Shown: one piece after another, positions 1-11,136 of the stretch
Layout: each line of letters starts with the position of its first letter
Numbering within the stretch: position 1 is the stretch's first letter
Origin: Erodium maritimum
Lineage: Eukaryota; Streptophyta; Magnoliopsida; Geraniales; Geraniaceae
Length of the DNA stretch: 64,000 bases
Assembly: GCA_963921825.1 (NCBI GenBank)
Contig: OY997594.1
Coordinates: forward strand, 16,187,001 to 16,251,000
Direction: 5' to 3'
Made by a program: the position numbers and the translations under genes
The notes under the pieces: generated by a model
What the model was told of the DNA's origin: nothing
What the model saw: the letters and a program-made list of their open reading frames with translations, nothing else
The model's database searches: none

Positions 1-15
1 AATTGGGGCGTGACA
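1..15 (+). mobile_element. 3' terminus of an LTR (fourth copy of the solo-LTR family), cut by the window edge
   Basis: The first bases contain TTGGGGCGTGACA, the same terminus (GGGGCRTGACA) that ends the two + strand LTR copies at 45777 and 55188. Immediately downstream, the minus-strand reading frame of a DUF4283 protein runs up to this point and then stops making sense, as expected if the LTR is inserted in that gene. The left end and target duplication lie outside the window. The identity therefore rests on about 13 terminal bases plus the broken frame next to them. Confidence 0.6.
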
Positions 16-712
16 ATTGAAAATAATCTCTTCTTCCCGATCGAATCGCCGAAGCGGTTCAAGGAGGAGGGGATATCCCTTAAAGCTCCAGGGACCCCTA
101 TGGCGGATGTCTTCCATGACCTTGGCTGACGGGAAGTGGTATCCCGTGACGTCGGGAGACATGAACTCCACCCTAATCCCCGTCACCTTCCATTTCCGCA
201 GCATCATCGCACAGACGATGTGCTGGTTGTAGGTCCGATCCCCTGCGACCTCCGCTGCAAGGGAGAACTGGTACGACCCAGAGGTAAAAAGTGGGACTCC
301 GTCGTCTGACACCACCAGTTCGTCGTCCTCATCCTCCCAATCCGGGACCGGGGATATACGGCTTGGCTGGGCCTCAGAAGTCGACCCCGATGGCCTGCTA
401 GCACTCGACCAGTCAGGGCTAGGGGCCTATACATGCTCCGCCGGAGGAGGACGACGAGTCACCACCGGAGAAGGGGTTGGCCGGGGGAGAGTGGTCAGAT
501 CCCGATGGACCTCCCTCTCCGTTGATGAGTGTCCGGTGTAGGGCGGAAAGGGCACCGGTGGATCTGGAGACACGCCGACGGCCAGGGGCACTCCGATAGA
601 CAAGGACGCGCTCGGTTTGTCCTTCAGATCTACAGGGTACGGCGGCACCCGAGGAGAGATTGGGTCCGGACCGAGCAACGTCGGAGGGACGTCGACATGT
701 CCGTCGTCTCAC
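16..712 (-). pseudogene. DUF4283-type (retroelement-related) protein, N-terminal part, broken
   Basis: One minus-strand frame can be followed from about 680 down to 16. It has a proline/serine-rich N-terminus, an acidic stretch (PDWEDEDDELVVSDDG), then a DUF4283-like domain with YNQHIVCAMMLRKWK, GYHFPSAK and the diagnostic GPWSFKGYPLLLEPL. DUF4283 proteins in plants are abundant, usually carry a C-terminal zinc knuckle, and are related to ORF1 proteins of non-LTR elements. The frame is interrupted by an in-frame TAG at 427-429. At position 15 it is cut by an LTR terminus, so the C-terminal half and any zinc knuckle are outside the window. The original start is not clear. Three related genes lie further along (42549-46085, 58020-58860, and probably 60435-61860). 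Confidence 0.6.
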
Positions 713-2060
713 TAGGCGGAGACCTTGAGGCCATGAGTGACCTCTGCATGTGGGTGGATCTGGTCGGGGATGACCATTTCCGGCTCGTGGAGGCGGTGGG
801 TGGGGAGACCCGACATCGGATGAGCAGAAATGGGTGGGGGTGCTGTCGGAGAGTCGTCTGTGGCGGTGGTGGTTCTGCAGGTGCAGACGACCGGGGCTCT
901 GAACTCGCGGAGATGGAGGGCAGATGCGCGGCTGTGGATCTGTGGTCTGTAGAGGGGGAGGCTGTGGGTGTGAGGGTGATGAAGGGAGTGGTAGCGGACG
1001 GACGGAAGAGATGGTGGTTCACGACGGCGGCAGCGACCCTACTAAGGTATGAGAGAACCTCACTGAGGTGTGTGGGGAGCACTATATAATTAACATCGTT
1101 ATTTAGTGTTAAGGTTAAGTAGATATGTATAGTTTTCAAACGTTAATGCATTCATGTATTAGATGTGTATACGTTAATGTATTAACCCTTCGATTAGACA
1201 TGGGTGGCAATCGATATTACTTGAAAAATATGTTGAGATAATAAGAAAAAGAAAAGTGTCGAAGTAAAGAATTAGTGGGGAAGCAAAGTAAAATAATTAA
1301 CAAGAGGGTTATTGATAATTAATTAGAGATAGACGCGTATAATTTGGGGTTGAAAGTGGATTGATTGCGACGGAGGAGCATAGTTGACTCGTTCTTTCTA
1401 AATCGAGGGACTACGTAGATTGGTCACAACCATAATCAACAGTGGTCTTTGGGCCCATAGTTTATTTGAGTGGGCATTTAATTATACTTTTGTAGTATAC
1501 GGACCGACATATATGTTATAATTTCATGCATGCATGACTATCATTTACTTCAAACGAGTCATAACCTCTAATTTCAAAGCATCCTATTTTCAAACAAAAT
1601 TTCAAAGCATCCTCAATTAAGCTGAAGTTTTCAGCCGAGTTGTTAAAACTCCATCAACATTAGTTTTTTTTTCTTCTTCTTGTGAATACCATCAACAATA
1701 GTTTTATTTAAACTTTTAATCGAAGTCGAACTAAATTTAATATCAAAATTAAAATCATTGAATACACCGAACAAGATTGACTTTTTTAGCACAATAAACG
1801 AGGATTTTTAATGATGGAAAGTGGAAAGGTTGTATATGCTTGTAGATAACTGAATAAAGATGAGATACAGACGGACAGATGACTGATCCTATATCTAATA
1901 ATCCAGACTGATTCAGAGGCAGTGTAGGGTGCGGTCCCTATTCTAGTTGTGTTGAGTACGGATGATCATGTGAGCTTCCTTCGTCTCGACTTGATCGATA
2001 CTGGTGTGTCGCACCAGGCGACCAAGGAGTATGCCAGAGAAAGGAGGAGGCTGGGAACCA
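713..2060. other. Intergenic: GC-rich leader to about 1100, then AT-rich
   Basis: From 713 to about 1100 the minus strand is open but low in complexity (Ser/Pro/Thr-rich). It may be the leader or extreme N-terminus of the DUF4283 gene. From 1100 to 2060 the sequence is AT-rich with no coherent frame, no recognised repeat end and no RNA gene that I can see. Confidence 0.5.
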
Positions 2061-3060
2061 GATCATATCTGATTCAGTGGGGTTGGGGTGTGGCTCCTAT
2101 GTGACACCCCGAGGTGCCTTGGACGACTCATGGTGACACGTGAGGCAACTGTTTGTGCCTCGCTATTGTCCTCTTGGAGCCATCTACCGCTAAAGTGTCT
2201 ATGGACTCCATAATGTCTTGGGTGTGGGTCTCGGAACCATCCATCTCTGGGTAGGAGACGTACCACTGAGGCTCCACCAGTCCCTGGACTTGGGGGAGGC
2301 TTCGTGGACCTACTGAGCATGGGTACCAACGAGGTTCTTCTCGATGTGCCATGTGGATCGTCTACGAAGGTTGCTCGGTCCCTTGATCATGTTGTCTCTC
2401 AACTTCAGGATAAGGGTAGTTCGCAAGTCCCGTGTATTGGTAGGGACAGGTATCTAGTGTCACTCGAAGTCGCAGCAGCATCCCCGTCGTTCGTGGAGCC
2501 CGGTCATGATCATGATCCTTTAGACTTGTCGTAATAGGCTAAAAAAAATGTGTTTTCATAATGGTGGATTTGCCACCATTGGTAGGGAGCATCAAAGGAG
2601 GAATAACGGTCCTGAACGACACGTGATCTCGGATTTGGCGTCCGATCTCTCAGTCCTGCGCCACAGACAATGGCTAGGTTGTGCTGAGATCAATTATTGT
2701 GACCAAGAGGATGGTGGTATGAGTGGGGAGGGATCATAGTCACCAGGTGTGCCCAGATCGGGCCCCGATTCTCTATATCCACATCGAATGGATTGGAGAT
2801 CCACTAGGGGCCGAGCTCTTCTACAGGGGCCACCACAATCTGGCGGCGCAGTGGTTGGCTTCATGGTTCCGATCGGACAAGATGGATGGCTGGGTGGGGA
2901 TACGCCATTTCGTGTGCCAAGAAGCGGCGATCAGTGGAGAGGGTGTCAGATCCACACTGTGAGATGATTCAGGATCCCTAGTGGGCTGATCGGGTATGGT
3001 TTGGCACTGAACCGATAGGTGGGTCATTGGGGCAGTTGCTACCGACGGAGGTGATCTAGC
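2061..3060 (+). other. GC-rich block with short unrecognised ORFs
   Basis: Several short + strand frames (2304-2534, 2548-2739, 2723-2962) lie head to tail, with stops and frame changes between them. Composition is clearly more GC-rich than the AT-rich DNA on either side, which suggests a decayed coding or retroelement sequence. I do not recognise any motif in them. A DUF4283/RRM retroposon fragment is possible because the window is full of those, but nothing in the residues proves it. Confidence 0.25.
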
Positions 3061-3424
3061 ATCTATGGAGGTTGACTGATCGGGAAAAAAATATGACTCA
3101 AGAGTGATCGACGGAGACCGAATTTTTTTTGAGGGGGGTGTGAAAATTTAACAAGAAACCCTAAGCAACATAGTTTTTGGAATGATACACTTTGACTTTG
3201 AACTTATTTTTTTGAACGACAAATTGCAATATTATAACTTTTAAGCACAATTACATCGAAGTGCCTCGAGGAACATGCTCCTCGACCACAAAAGGTTAAT
3301 ATAAACGAACAATAGTTCACTGAACCTTTGAGTACTATAACCTTCATAGACGATATTTTGATGCCCCATGAGCAAAGGAAGAAAGCAGGGAGGAGGAACG
3401 GGATATCGGAGATCCAAGGGGACC
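3061..3424. other. Intergenic, no feature seen
   Basis: AT-rich sequence with short homopolymers. Nothing that I can support as a gene or repeat boundary. Confidence 0.4.
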
Positions 3425-4063
3425 TCAACAGTTATAGTGGTGGTGGGAGGCAAAGCATCGTCTAGGGACCCCTCCCAAGGCCAGTCCCCGATGCTCAAGT
3501 GGTGCATCATTCCTCCCAGCGGTGCATCTCCCCCGCCTGTGATTTGACGTGCCAGCCGGATGCAGGCACCACCCTCGCCCGGATTCCAGCAGCTGCGCTC
3601 CTACGAACCAAAAGCGCTGGAGCTTCCACAGCTCGCGCTCCTGGGTGGGCGCGTCCGCCACCTTCAATTCCACCACACTCCCGTGGCAGCATGACAACAA
3701 TCGAAACAGCAGAGAACTGATCTCTACCAGCCCCTCGTCGGATGTTCCCGTGTACAAAAGCTGAGGCTTTCGTGGAGGACCACCAGGGGGGCCTATCGCG
3801 GGCACCTGACTGGCATCCCAGGTGGGGGCTCGGGATTCTGGGTTAGGTACCGGGTTCATTGTTACCCTGGTCCCCCTTTCTCGAGATAACCGAGCCTTAG
3901 GTATCGGGTCCATTGTCACCAGGGTTGGGGCTTCAGGCTCCCACTCCCAACCCAAACACATCACTTTCTCCACCAGAGAATCCCTATAAGACTGTGACGC
4001 CACCCCAGCCGGACGGGAGTATTGAACCACAAACCGCCTGACGCGGGGGCGAGGCCCAACCAC
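3425..4063 (-). other. Unrecognised 212-codon open frame adjoining truncated RPL2
   Basis: This is a GC-rich minus-strand open frame, rich in Arg, Pro and Gly, with no motif that I recognise. It begins just where ribosomal-protein-L2 similarity ends (about 4078), so the junction is a breakpoint between two unrelated sequences. A second minus-strand frame (3241-3510, with DWPWEGSLDDALPP) overlaps its end. A decayed retroelement fragment is the likeliest explanation. It is listed so that the breakpoint is documented, not as a predicted gene. Confidence 0.2.
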
Positions 4064-4077
4064 CGACTATGTCCATC

Positions 4078-5416
4078 CTTCCTAAGCTCCTTTGCCCATG
4101 ACTTGGGTTTGATACCTGACCAATTGTTGCTCTGCACCTAGTATCATTCTCCATTTCTTTTCCAGAAGGCATTCTCATTTTAACATATCTTGATGTGGGC
4201 TCTTTCAAGATCATAGCAAAAGTTCCTACAGACCGAACTAGCTTGCCACCTTGACCCGGTCTCATCTCAATGTTGTGAATCATTGTTCTAATACGCATAG
4301 CAGAATGTGGCATGCAACTCCCAACTTGTGAATTTACATCAAGAAGAACAGTATCATTCATCATTCCACTATGCAGGGACAAATTACCCCGTTTGATCCA
4401 TGTTGCGGATTATTGTTCCAACCTTCATATGATCAGCAACGAGCACCATAGAGAAAGGTTGTTTGTCTGCTACATTTGTAGCTGCCGAAAGAACTAAGCA
4501 AGTGTATATAGTTCAAAAAACACGGCCTTCTGTCCAGAACAAGTTAACAAGAACGTATTTTTTTTATTAAACTGAAACCACAATCACTAGGGTTAAGTAA
4601 TAACCAATGCAGAAGGTATGGATTATTGAATATTCTCATGGTTAGGAATTGACCTCAACACATCAATGTAGCCTACTCAACATGAGTTCAAAGTTTCAAT
4701 TTTTTACTCCCAAAATTGAGGAAAGCAAGAACTATCAGTCTAAATGTGTACTTTCTGCTCAATTTCAACTAATGTTTTCATCAACCAAACACCTTTAACC
4801 AGTTAGTAATCACAAAACCATAACAAGAGATTGCATTTCATGATAGAATAACCCAATTTAATTTGACGAAATTAAGAAGAGATCTGCAACTAATGTGCCC
4901 GAAATCAAACATAACAGAAGCTCTAAACATAGATTATAAAGCCATCCGTATTCATCATTCGGTTTCTTCTATTCACATATTAAGAAAAAAGAAAGAAAAA
5001 GGGTATAAACAGGAGAGGAGTACCAGTTGAGAGACTGCGAAAAGTTTTGCTTGCAGACGGGGGCGAAGGAGTTTCAATGAAGCCAAAGTTCTAAAAATGG
5101 TTAGGTGTTAGCCAGATAAGGTCTTGGGGGATTAACTGGATTTGTATTTTTCTATTTTTTTAATTTTTAATAGATATATTACTATATATATAGAATCAAA
5201 ATACTTAAAAATAACACCAAACAACCCCTAATATCACTAATACCAAACAACTAATTATCTAATTATTTTAATTTAGTCACTATACTATGCAAAATTGTTC
5301 TAAACACCTAGACGGTTAGGCTGGTTGGCTAAGCCTAGGCGGTCGTCTAAACGACGTCCAATCGAGATTTTTAGAACACTGAATGAAGCAGCTCGACTTC
5401 TCCATAGTGCAACCAT
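4078..5416 (-). pseudogene. Nuclear gene for mitochondrial ribosomal protein L2 (C-terminal domain type), disrupted
   Basis: The minus-strand frame at about 4390-4084 reads DVNSQVGSCM, MIHNIEMRPGQGGKLVRS, LKEP, CRATIGQVSNPSHG. This is the core of the bL2 C-terminal domain in the plant nuclear-encoded mitochondrial form. Upstream, an ATG at 5416-5414 opens MVALWRSRA. The next 60 bp (5083-5024) continue ASLKLLRPRLQAKLFAVSQL, a typical Arg/Leu-rich mitochondrial presequence, ending at a GT donor (5023-5022). These two halves are separated by a 298-bp hAT MITE with an 8-bp duplication (5084-5381). Removing the MITE and one duplication restores a 29-codon exon in one frame. The acceptor of exon 2 is not clear and the frame there has upstream stops. 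At the 3' side the protein stops after SHG plus a few residues, losing the AGQSRWLG and HPHGGGEG parts typical of L2. I conclude it is a dead, truncated copy. A functional copy would be needed elsewhere in the genome. Confidence 0.75.
5084..5381. mobile_element. hAT-type MITE inserted in the RPL2 presequence exon
   Basis: The two ends are inverted repeats: left CAAAGTTCTAAAAAT, right (reverse complement) CAGTGTTCTAAAAAT. They are flanked by the perfect 8-bp duplication AATGAAGC at 5076-5083 and 5382-5389. An 8-bp duplication and CA(G/A)-starting ends are hAT hallmarks. The 298-bp interior is AT-rich, codes for nothing, and contains a GC-richer block with repeated CCTAGGCGG-like words near the right end. 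It is non-autonomous. Confidence 0.85.
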
Positions 5417-5562
5417 TTAGAACTTGAATCTGCTTCTCCTTCTGTCAACAATTTTTTAGGGTTTATCTTAGTATCCACCGACTTCTGTACGAGAGGTTCT
5501 TCTTCTAGGATATCAAAATACGACGCCTTAGAGCATTTGCAACAACCGAGGGGTGCACGCGA

Positions 5563-5580
5563 GGGGGGGGGGGGGGGGGG
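5563..5580 (+). repeat. Homopolymer of 18 G
   Basis: An uninterrupted run of G just inside the left end of the Harbinger element, in a GC-rich subterminal region. It may be slippage-prone or partly an assembly effect. Confidence 0.9.
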
Positions 5581-5964
5581 TAGCAGCAGAAAGGCTCCGG
5601 GGTCCGGCCGGTGTGGGGAGGGGGGCGTGCGGGGCGCGGAGGAGGAGATGGAGTGGGAGGGTTCCGGGGGCAGGGGCGCGAGGCTAAATTCAGCCCCGCT
5701 GCCCCTCTGCCTCTCTCTCGTCCACTCTGAGGCCGACACCTGTCCAAGCAAAAAAAAAAATTATCGTTGCTCTCCAGCAACGGTCGGCAACGACTAGTAT
5801 TTTTTTTAAATAAAATAAATACAAAATACATTTAAAAAACACATTTCCAACCACTATAAATACCCCTCACCCATTTCATCCAATCCGCAACACCATTCCT
5901 ACAATTTCTCTCTACATTTCATATCCAATTCTCTACATTTTATATCCAATTTTCGCCAAAAAAA

Positions 5965-7319
5965 ATGTCCGATGACGAACGTCAAATAAGGGAGGAGATG
6001 GAAGCCAAACGCCGCAACGACGAAGCCGAAGTTCGTGCTTGGGAGCGAGGACTCCGGCGTAGAACCGAGCGCATGGTACATCGAGAAATGCCAAAATGGG
6101 AGGCATGGAGGCGACGACTCGAATCAGGAGAAGGATCCCGGACAGAGATCAACAGAATGCGTGAGCAAGGCCACAACGACCTGATGAGGGATAATTTTGT
6201 CGACAGCCTGACCTATGGCCCCGAATTGTTTAGGCGACGTTTTCGTTTGTCCAAACCATTATTTTTACGGGTTATGGAAGCGGTTAAGTCTCACGACAAG
6301 TACTTTGTTCAGGGCTGTGACGCTGCGCGATAGTTGGGGTTATCAACGCACCAGAAATGCACCGCCGCGATACGAATGCTAGCGTATGGGTGCTCTGCCG
6401 ATTCATTGGACGACACACTACGTATGAGGGAAAGTAATATACTCAAATGTGTTAGACGTTTTTGTAAAGCCGTTATTGCGGTTTTCTATGAGGAATACAT
6501 ACGGAGGCCGAATCTGGCGGACATGGCGCGATTACTTGAGTCGGGCAGTAGCCGAGGCTTGCCCGGTATGATTGGCAGTCTTGACTGCATGCATTGGGAG
6601 TGGAAGAATTGCGTAGTCGCATTGCAAGGAGCGCATGAACGTGGAAATCAAGCGAACCCAACAATTATGCTGAAAGCGGTTGTGTCTCGTGATACGTGGA
6701 TTTGGCCTGCGTTTTTCGGTATGGGTGGTACGAACAACGACATTAACGTCCTTAACGCCGACCACTTATTCGACGAGACTTTCCGTGGTCGTGACATCAC
6801 CATGGATTACGAGGTCAACGGGCATCGCTACAACAAGCCGTATTATTTAGTTGACGGCATTTATCCACAATGGGGTCGGTTCACCATCCCTTTTCCCGCA
6901 AACAGAAGTTGTTTTCCAAATGCCAAGAAAGTGCCCGTAAAGATATTGAACGGGCCTTTAGAGTCCTCCAAGCACGGTGGCACATCATGTCAAGGCCTGC
7001 TCGGATCTGGGATAAAGCGACTTTAGCTGATATGATGCATTGTTGTATCATTCTACATAATATGATCGTGGAGGACGAACGCGATCGATATGAAGCAGGG
7101 GATAACGATTTGTTTTTCGAGCCCCTTCCGAAATTACCTCAGGGTTTGGCACCCCCTCAAGCATGGAATCGATCAATGCCTTTGACGTACCACCAGGAAC
7201 TCCAAGCGCGAGTTAGTGTCATCAATGATGCGACTCATCGACAACTTCAAGAAGACCTTATGGAGCACTTATGGAATCGGTCGGGCGGGACTTACAACTC
7301 AAGCGATTTAGACGACTGA
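5965..7319 (+). pseudogene. PIF/Harbinger transposase (DDE_Tnp_4 / ALP1-like), two lesions
   Basis: From MSDDERQIREEMEAKRRNDE onward the frame gives a charged N-terminus, then the family's FRRRFRLSKPLFLRVMEAV and QKCTAAIRMLAYG motifs. The catalytic DDE residues are visible: Asp at 6583-6585 (GSLDCMHW), Asp at 6739-6741 (GGTNNDINVL) and Glu at 6948-6950 (RKDIERAFRVLQ). CIILHNMIVEDER near the C-terminus is also a family signature. There are two defects: an in-frame TAG at 6331-6333, where relatives have Gln (CAG), and a one-base frameshift near 6895-6905, after which the frame continues to TGA at 7317-7319. The protein nicks and joins DNA at element ends in the nucleus in active relatives. Here it would be dead. 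Related plant proteins have also been domesticated as host genes, but these lesions argue against that. Confidence 0.88.
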
Positions 7320-7507
7320 TATGTATTTTTTTTAAAGTTTTTATGTATTTTTATTAATGAAATTTTATTTCTATTTATGAATTTTAATCCTATTTTATTT
7401 AGCAGTTGTTGATTTAAAAATAACGTTAACAAATTCAGGTAAAAACTTAATTAATTACACAGTCAAACAAGCCTCTTTGATGTGCAGCACATAAATCTTA
7501 GGGGGTA

Positions 7508-7547
7508 GGGGCTGAAACCCTGCTCAGTCAGCAGAGGGTTTAGCCCC
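7508..7547. repeat. Hairpin near the right end of the Harbinger element
   Basis: GGGGCTGAAACCC pairs with GGGTTTAGCCCC across a short loop. It lies 30 bp inside the right terminus and may be a subterminal structure of the element. Confidence 0.6.
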
Positions 7548-7741
7548 AGAGTTCGTGATCCCCTGATGTGGGTGCTCTTATACAAAACCGAATCAGTGAA
7601 CGAATATCACTGGGGAAGATAAGGGTGTTATGGTCAATTCATGTATATACCACCGGGATATTGTTACACGGTGTCGTTTTCAAGTCCTATATACTACGGA
7701 GTCTTTCATTTCCGAGCTCAATTGCCCTGTTTGTCACGACA

Positions 7742-10700
7742 ATGGCGGCTGTGTCATGGCGCATCTCTCCGGCTCACGTCTCAAGACCTCCTTCTTCACC
7801 GGCGACTCCAGTAATCGCGAAAACGATGACGTTTTCACCGGATATCTCGCGGGTCACTCCGAAACCCATCAGCTATTACCGTCAGCATAAGCGATTGGTG
7901 GTGGTTTCCTCCGCAAAAGGCGTCGACGCTGCCAGCTCGTCCCCCATCAGCAACTCTCCCCCTCCTCTGGCGACCATGTCCAAGTATGGAAAATCCTTGA
8001 TTTTCTTATTACATCTGATAGCACTCATTGATGTGAATGTATCTGTGTAGAACATCAGTGTGCATTTGATATTTTGGGTTTATAATGTTTGAACATCTTC
8101 ATGCATTTAAATCTTCATCTGGGTCGTGCTTGTTTCTGTTTAATCTTCCTTGCTTTTTTCTTCAAATTCCAATCGGATTTTATCCGACTTGTCCTTTAGC
8201 CTATTTAATTTTGTTGGGGTTTATTTCCTTGAAGCTGGATTGTTAATGAGCTGAATAAAGCTATACTTTGTGAACCCTTTTATACTCATTCTGAGTTATG
8301 GTGTAGATGTGATCATATGTGATGGAAGATAACCTGAGAGTGTTCTAATTTATCTGAGTTGAGTTATGTGCTATATTGTGAGGTTTATTACCTTATATCA
8401 TAATTTCAGGGTGAAAAGGCACACAATTTCTGTTTATGTTGGGGATGAGAGCGGAATGATAAATAGAATTGCAGGGGTCTTTGCAAGAAGGGGATATAAC
8501 ATCGAGTCCCTTGCTGTTGGTCTCAACAAGGACAAAGCCATCTTCACTATAGTTGTTTCCGGGACAGAAAATGTCTTACGGCAAGTTGTTGAGCAGCTTC
8601 AGAAGCTTGTGAATGTTTTGAAGGTCGTTATATCTCCTAGAACTTCTCTTTGGAATGTGAACATTTTTACATATTTTAGACAGCTATTGTTTTTAATAGC
8701 ATTTGTGTGTTCATGAAATGGGTAAGAAACAAAACAGAAGACTTAAACAACATGCAAAACTAAAGAGTGTACAAGTGTTAATATCGATGGGTAAGACATT
8801 AAGACATACCTTCTTATGATTGAACATGCAATGTTGATGCAAAACCTTCATAGTTGTGACATTTAATTCCTCTGTTTGCAGTTGTTTCTCAAAGTATACT
8901 TCAATTAGTTTGCCTTTGGTTTGTGCTCTAGTCTAATATGTGAACTTCGTATACCTTGTTTTATGCACAGGTTGAAGATCTCTCTAGTGAACCACAGGTT
9001 GAACGGGAGTTGATGCTCGTAAAGGTCAATGCAGATCCAAAGTACCGTGCTGAGGTAAGCTTCATACTGGTTCTTTGGGTGTTGACAATGAGAGTCTTCT
9101 TGAAATTTCTTGATGACCTTAGTGTTTTTTTAAATCTTCAGATCATGTGGTTGGTGGATATCTTCAGAGCAAAAATCGTTGATATATCAGATCTTTCACT
9201 AACAATTGAGGTGATTAGACATGAATATGTCTTGTATGCTACTGTTCCCTTTTCTCTTGTATGTTACATTATGAAGATGTGATCAAATTCTTTGACATGG
9301 GCCAGGTAACTGGAGACCCAGGGAAGATGTTTGCTGTTCAAAGAAATTTAGCCAAATTTGGCATCAAAGAGATTGCTAGAACCGGAAAGGTTGGAAATGT
9401 TTTATGGGAGTTTTTCCTTACTCTCTCCATTTTGTTCTAATTCATATTTATGGACTTGTCAAACCTACTTCCTAGTAGGTTGCCTTAAAAAGGGAAAAAA
9501 TGGGTGCATCTGCTCCCTTTTGGGTATTTTCTGCAGCTTCATATCCAGATCTTGAAGAGGTTCCTGTCGATGCTCTTATGGGGGTCACAAAAATTAAACA
9601 AAACGGGAAGCCGGATCTCTCTTCAGAGGTATGTGTTTCTTCTTTATGCAGTGCACTTTCATACAATTTCTTTTTACTATCTAAAGAGTCATTGTAAATT
9701 TTACGATTCTTATACGTTGTAACTAAAGGTCAAGTTTGGTTTGAAATTGTTTGTGAATGAAGGGAGATGTTTATCCTGTAGAGTCATCTGATGATCTTAC
9801 AGTCCGTCAAGTTCTTGATGCTCATTGGGGTGTTCTCTATGATGAAGATGTAAGAGCTCTCTATTCTCTCTTTGCCTTATAAGTGTTTAATCAGCCTGGT
9901 AGCACAGTTCAACTCCACAGTCTTAGTTGAATTCAGATGCAAACTGCATGAAGCACTGTACTTAAAAAGTTTAATTCCAGATTAAGAGGTTAAGTGACCC
10001 TTAATGCTATATCTTGAGTTTAATGAACTGTGCCAAGGTTTGTACTCAAGACCTCACTCGTGTAGATTACGCATCAGTTTAAAACGGGTTACTCATTAAT
10101 GTATGACTTATCATATTCAGACAAGTGGACTTCGGTCACACACTCTATCATTGCTTGTCAATGATGCTCCTGGAGTTCTCAACATAGTAACAGGTGTATT
10201 TTCTCGAAGAGGCTACAACATCCAGGTAAAAATTAATCTGTTCATGGACTACTTCATGTTTCATGTACACCGATTCACTCACTAGTTGATTTATTTTCTT
10301 GTTATCAGAGTTTAGCTGTTGGGCATGCAGAAGTAGAGGGCCTCTCCCGCATTACAACTGTTGTTCCTGGAACAGATGAATCGATTAGCAAGTTGGTACA
10401 GCAACTCTACAAACTTGTAGAGATTCATGAGGTGAGAAGATCCAACTATTGGAACTCCAAGAAAATATGCATCATTTACATGTGGAAGAGTTTAATTTAA
10501 TGCTCTCTATTAATCCAAGAGTTGATTTCTTTAGGTTCAAGATCTCACAAATCTACCATTTGCTGAGCGAGAATTGATGTTGATAAAGGTCGCTGTAAAT
10601 GCTACTGCTCGACGAGATATTCTTGACATTGCCAGTATTTTCAGGGCCAAAGCTGTTGATGTATCTGACCATACAATAACTCTTGAGGTGCATATCATCA

Positions 10701-11136
10701 TAGCTTATAATTATTGCTTATATTTTTTTCCATCCAAAATTCAAAACAAGTTTAAAATAATGAAAACTTGGGATACATTCTCTTTCGTAGTCCCATTCTT
10801 ACACTGGTAAATTTGGTTCCCTCTGTTCTAGCTTACTGGAGATCTTAACAAGATGGTGGCACTCCAGAGACTATTGGAACCCTATGGGATTTGTGAGGTA
10901 TCATTTTGTCATCTTGAATATTTCGATATTGTCTATAAGCCACACTCAAGCTTCTTTTGATGCCCAAAACCGGGTTTAGCTCAGTAAACTATGCAATGCC
11001 TTGCTCTATCGGCATATTCTCATTCTTGAATTCCATTTGACAATTCTTGTAGGTGGCTCGAACAGGAAGAATAGCGCTGGTTCGTGAATCTGGCGTGGAT
11101 TCTAAGTACCTTCGTGGATATTCTCTTCCCCTATAG
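7742..11136 (+). CDS. AHASS: Acetolactate (acetohydroxyacid) synthase small/regulatory subunit, chloroplast
   Basis: This is the regulatory subunit of the first common enzyme of Val/Leu/Ile synthesis. It raises catalytic-subunit activity and confers branched-chain amino acid feedback in the plastid. Twelve exons join in frame to 486 aa: 7742-7983, 8410-8623, 8971-9054, 9142-9210, 9306-9389, 9479-9628, 9763-9849, 10121-10225, 10309-10431, 10535-10687, 10832-10897, 11053-11136; all introns are GT-AG. Residues 1 to about 75 are a Ser/Pro-rich transit peptide ([17 protein letters not shown]). Two tandem ACT-containing repeats follow: the first starts [19 protein letters not shown] with [14 protein letters not shown], the second starts [19 protein letters not shown] with [14 protein letters not shown]. 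Each has its own ERELMLxKV segment and a VTGDPGKM / LTGDLNKM motif. The protein ends in [12 protein letters not shown]. Two repeats are normal for plants; bacterial IlvH/IlvN has one. No lesion was seen. The start follows from the transit peptide and the open frame. A Harbinger element ends 164 bp upstream. Confidence 0.96.

Larger units (their letters stand above)
5531..7577 (+). mobile_element. PIF/Harbinger element, both ends present
   Basis: Left end GAGCATTTGCAACAACCGAG and right end (reverse complement) GAGCACCCACATCAGGGG are imperfect inverted repeats flanked by TTA at 5528-5530 and 7578-7580. TTA is the usual target duplication of PIF/Harbinger. At 2047 bp it carries only the transposase-type ORF. 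The second Harbinger protein (Myb/SANT-like ORF1) is absent, and the transposase is broken, so the element cannot move on its own. It ends 164 bp upstream of the acetolactate synthase small subunit start codon. Confidence 0.82.

Noticed and set aside
630..1139. Minus-strand 169-codon frame
   Set aside because: Low-complexity Ser/Pro/Thr sequence overlapping the DUF4283 frame in another register; no motif and no conserved start.
5371..5751. Minus-strand 126-codon frame with a Pro-rich N-terminal part
   Set aside because: The Pro-rich part is the G18 homopolymer read backwards inside the Harbinger element, and the frame crosses two element boundaries.
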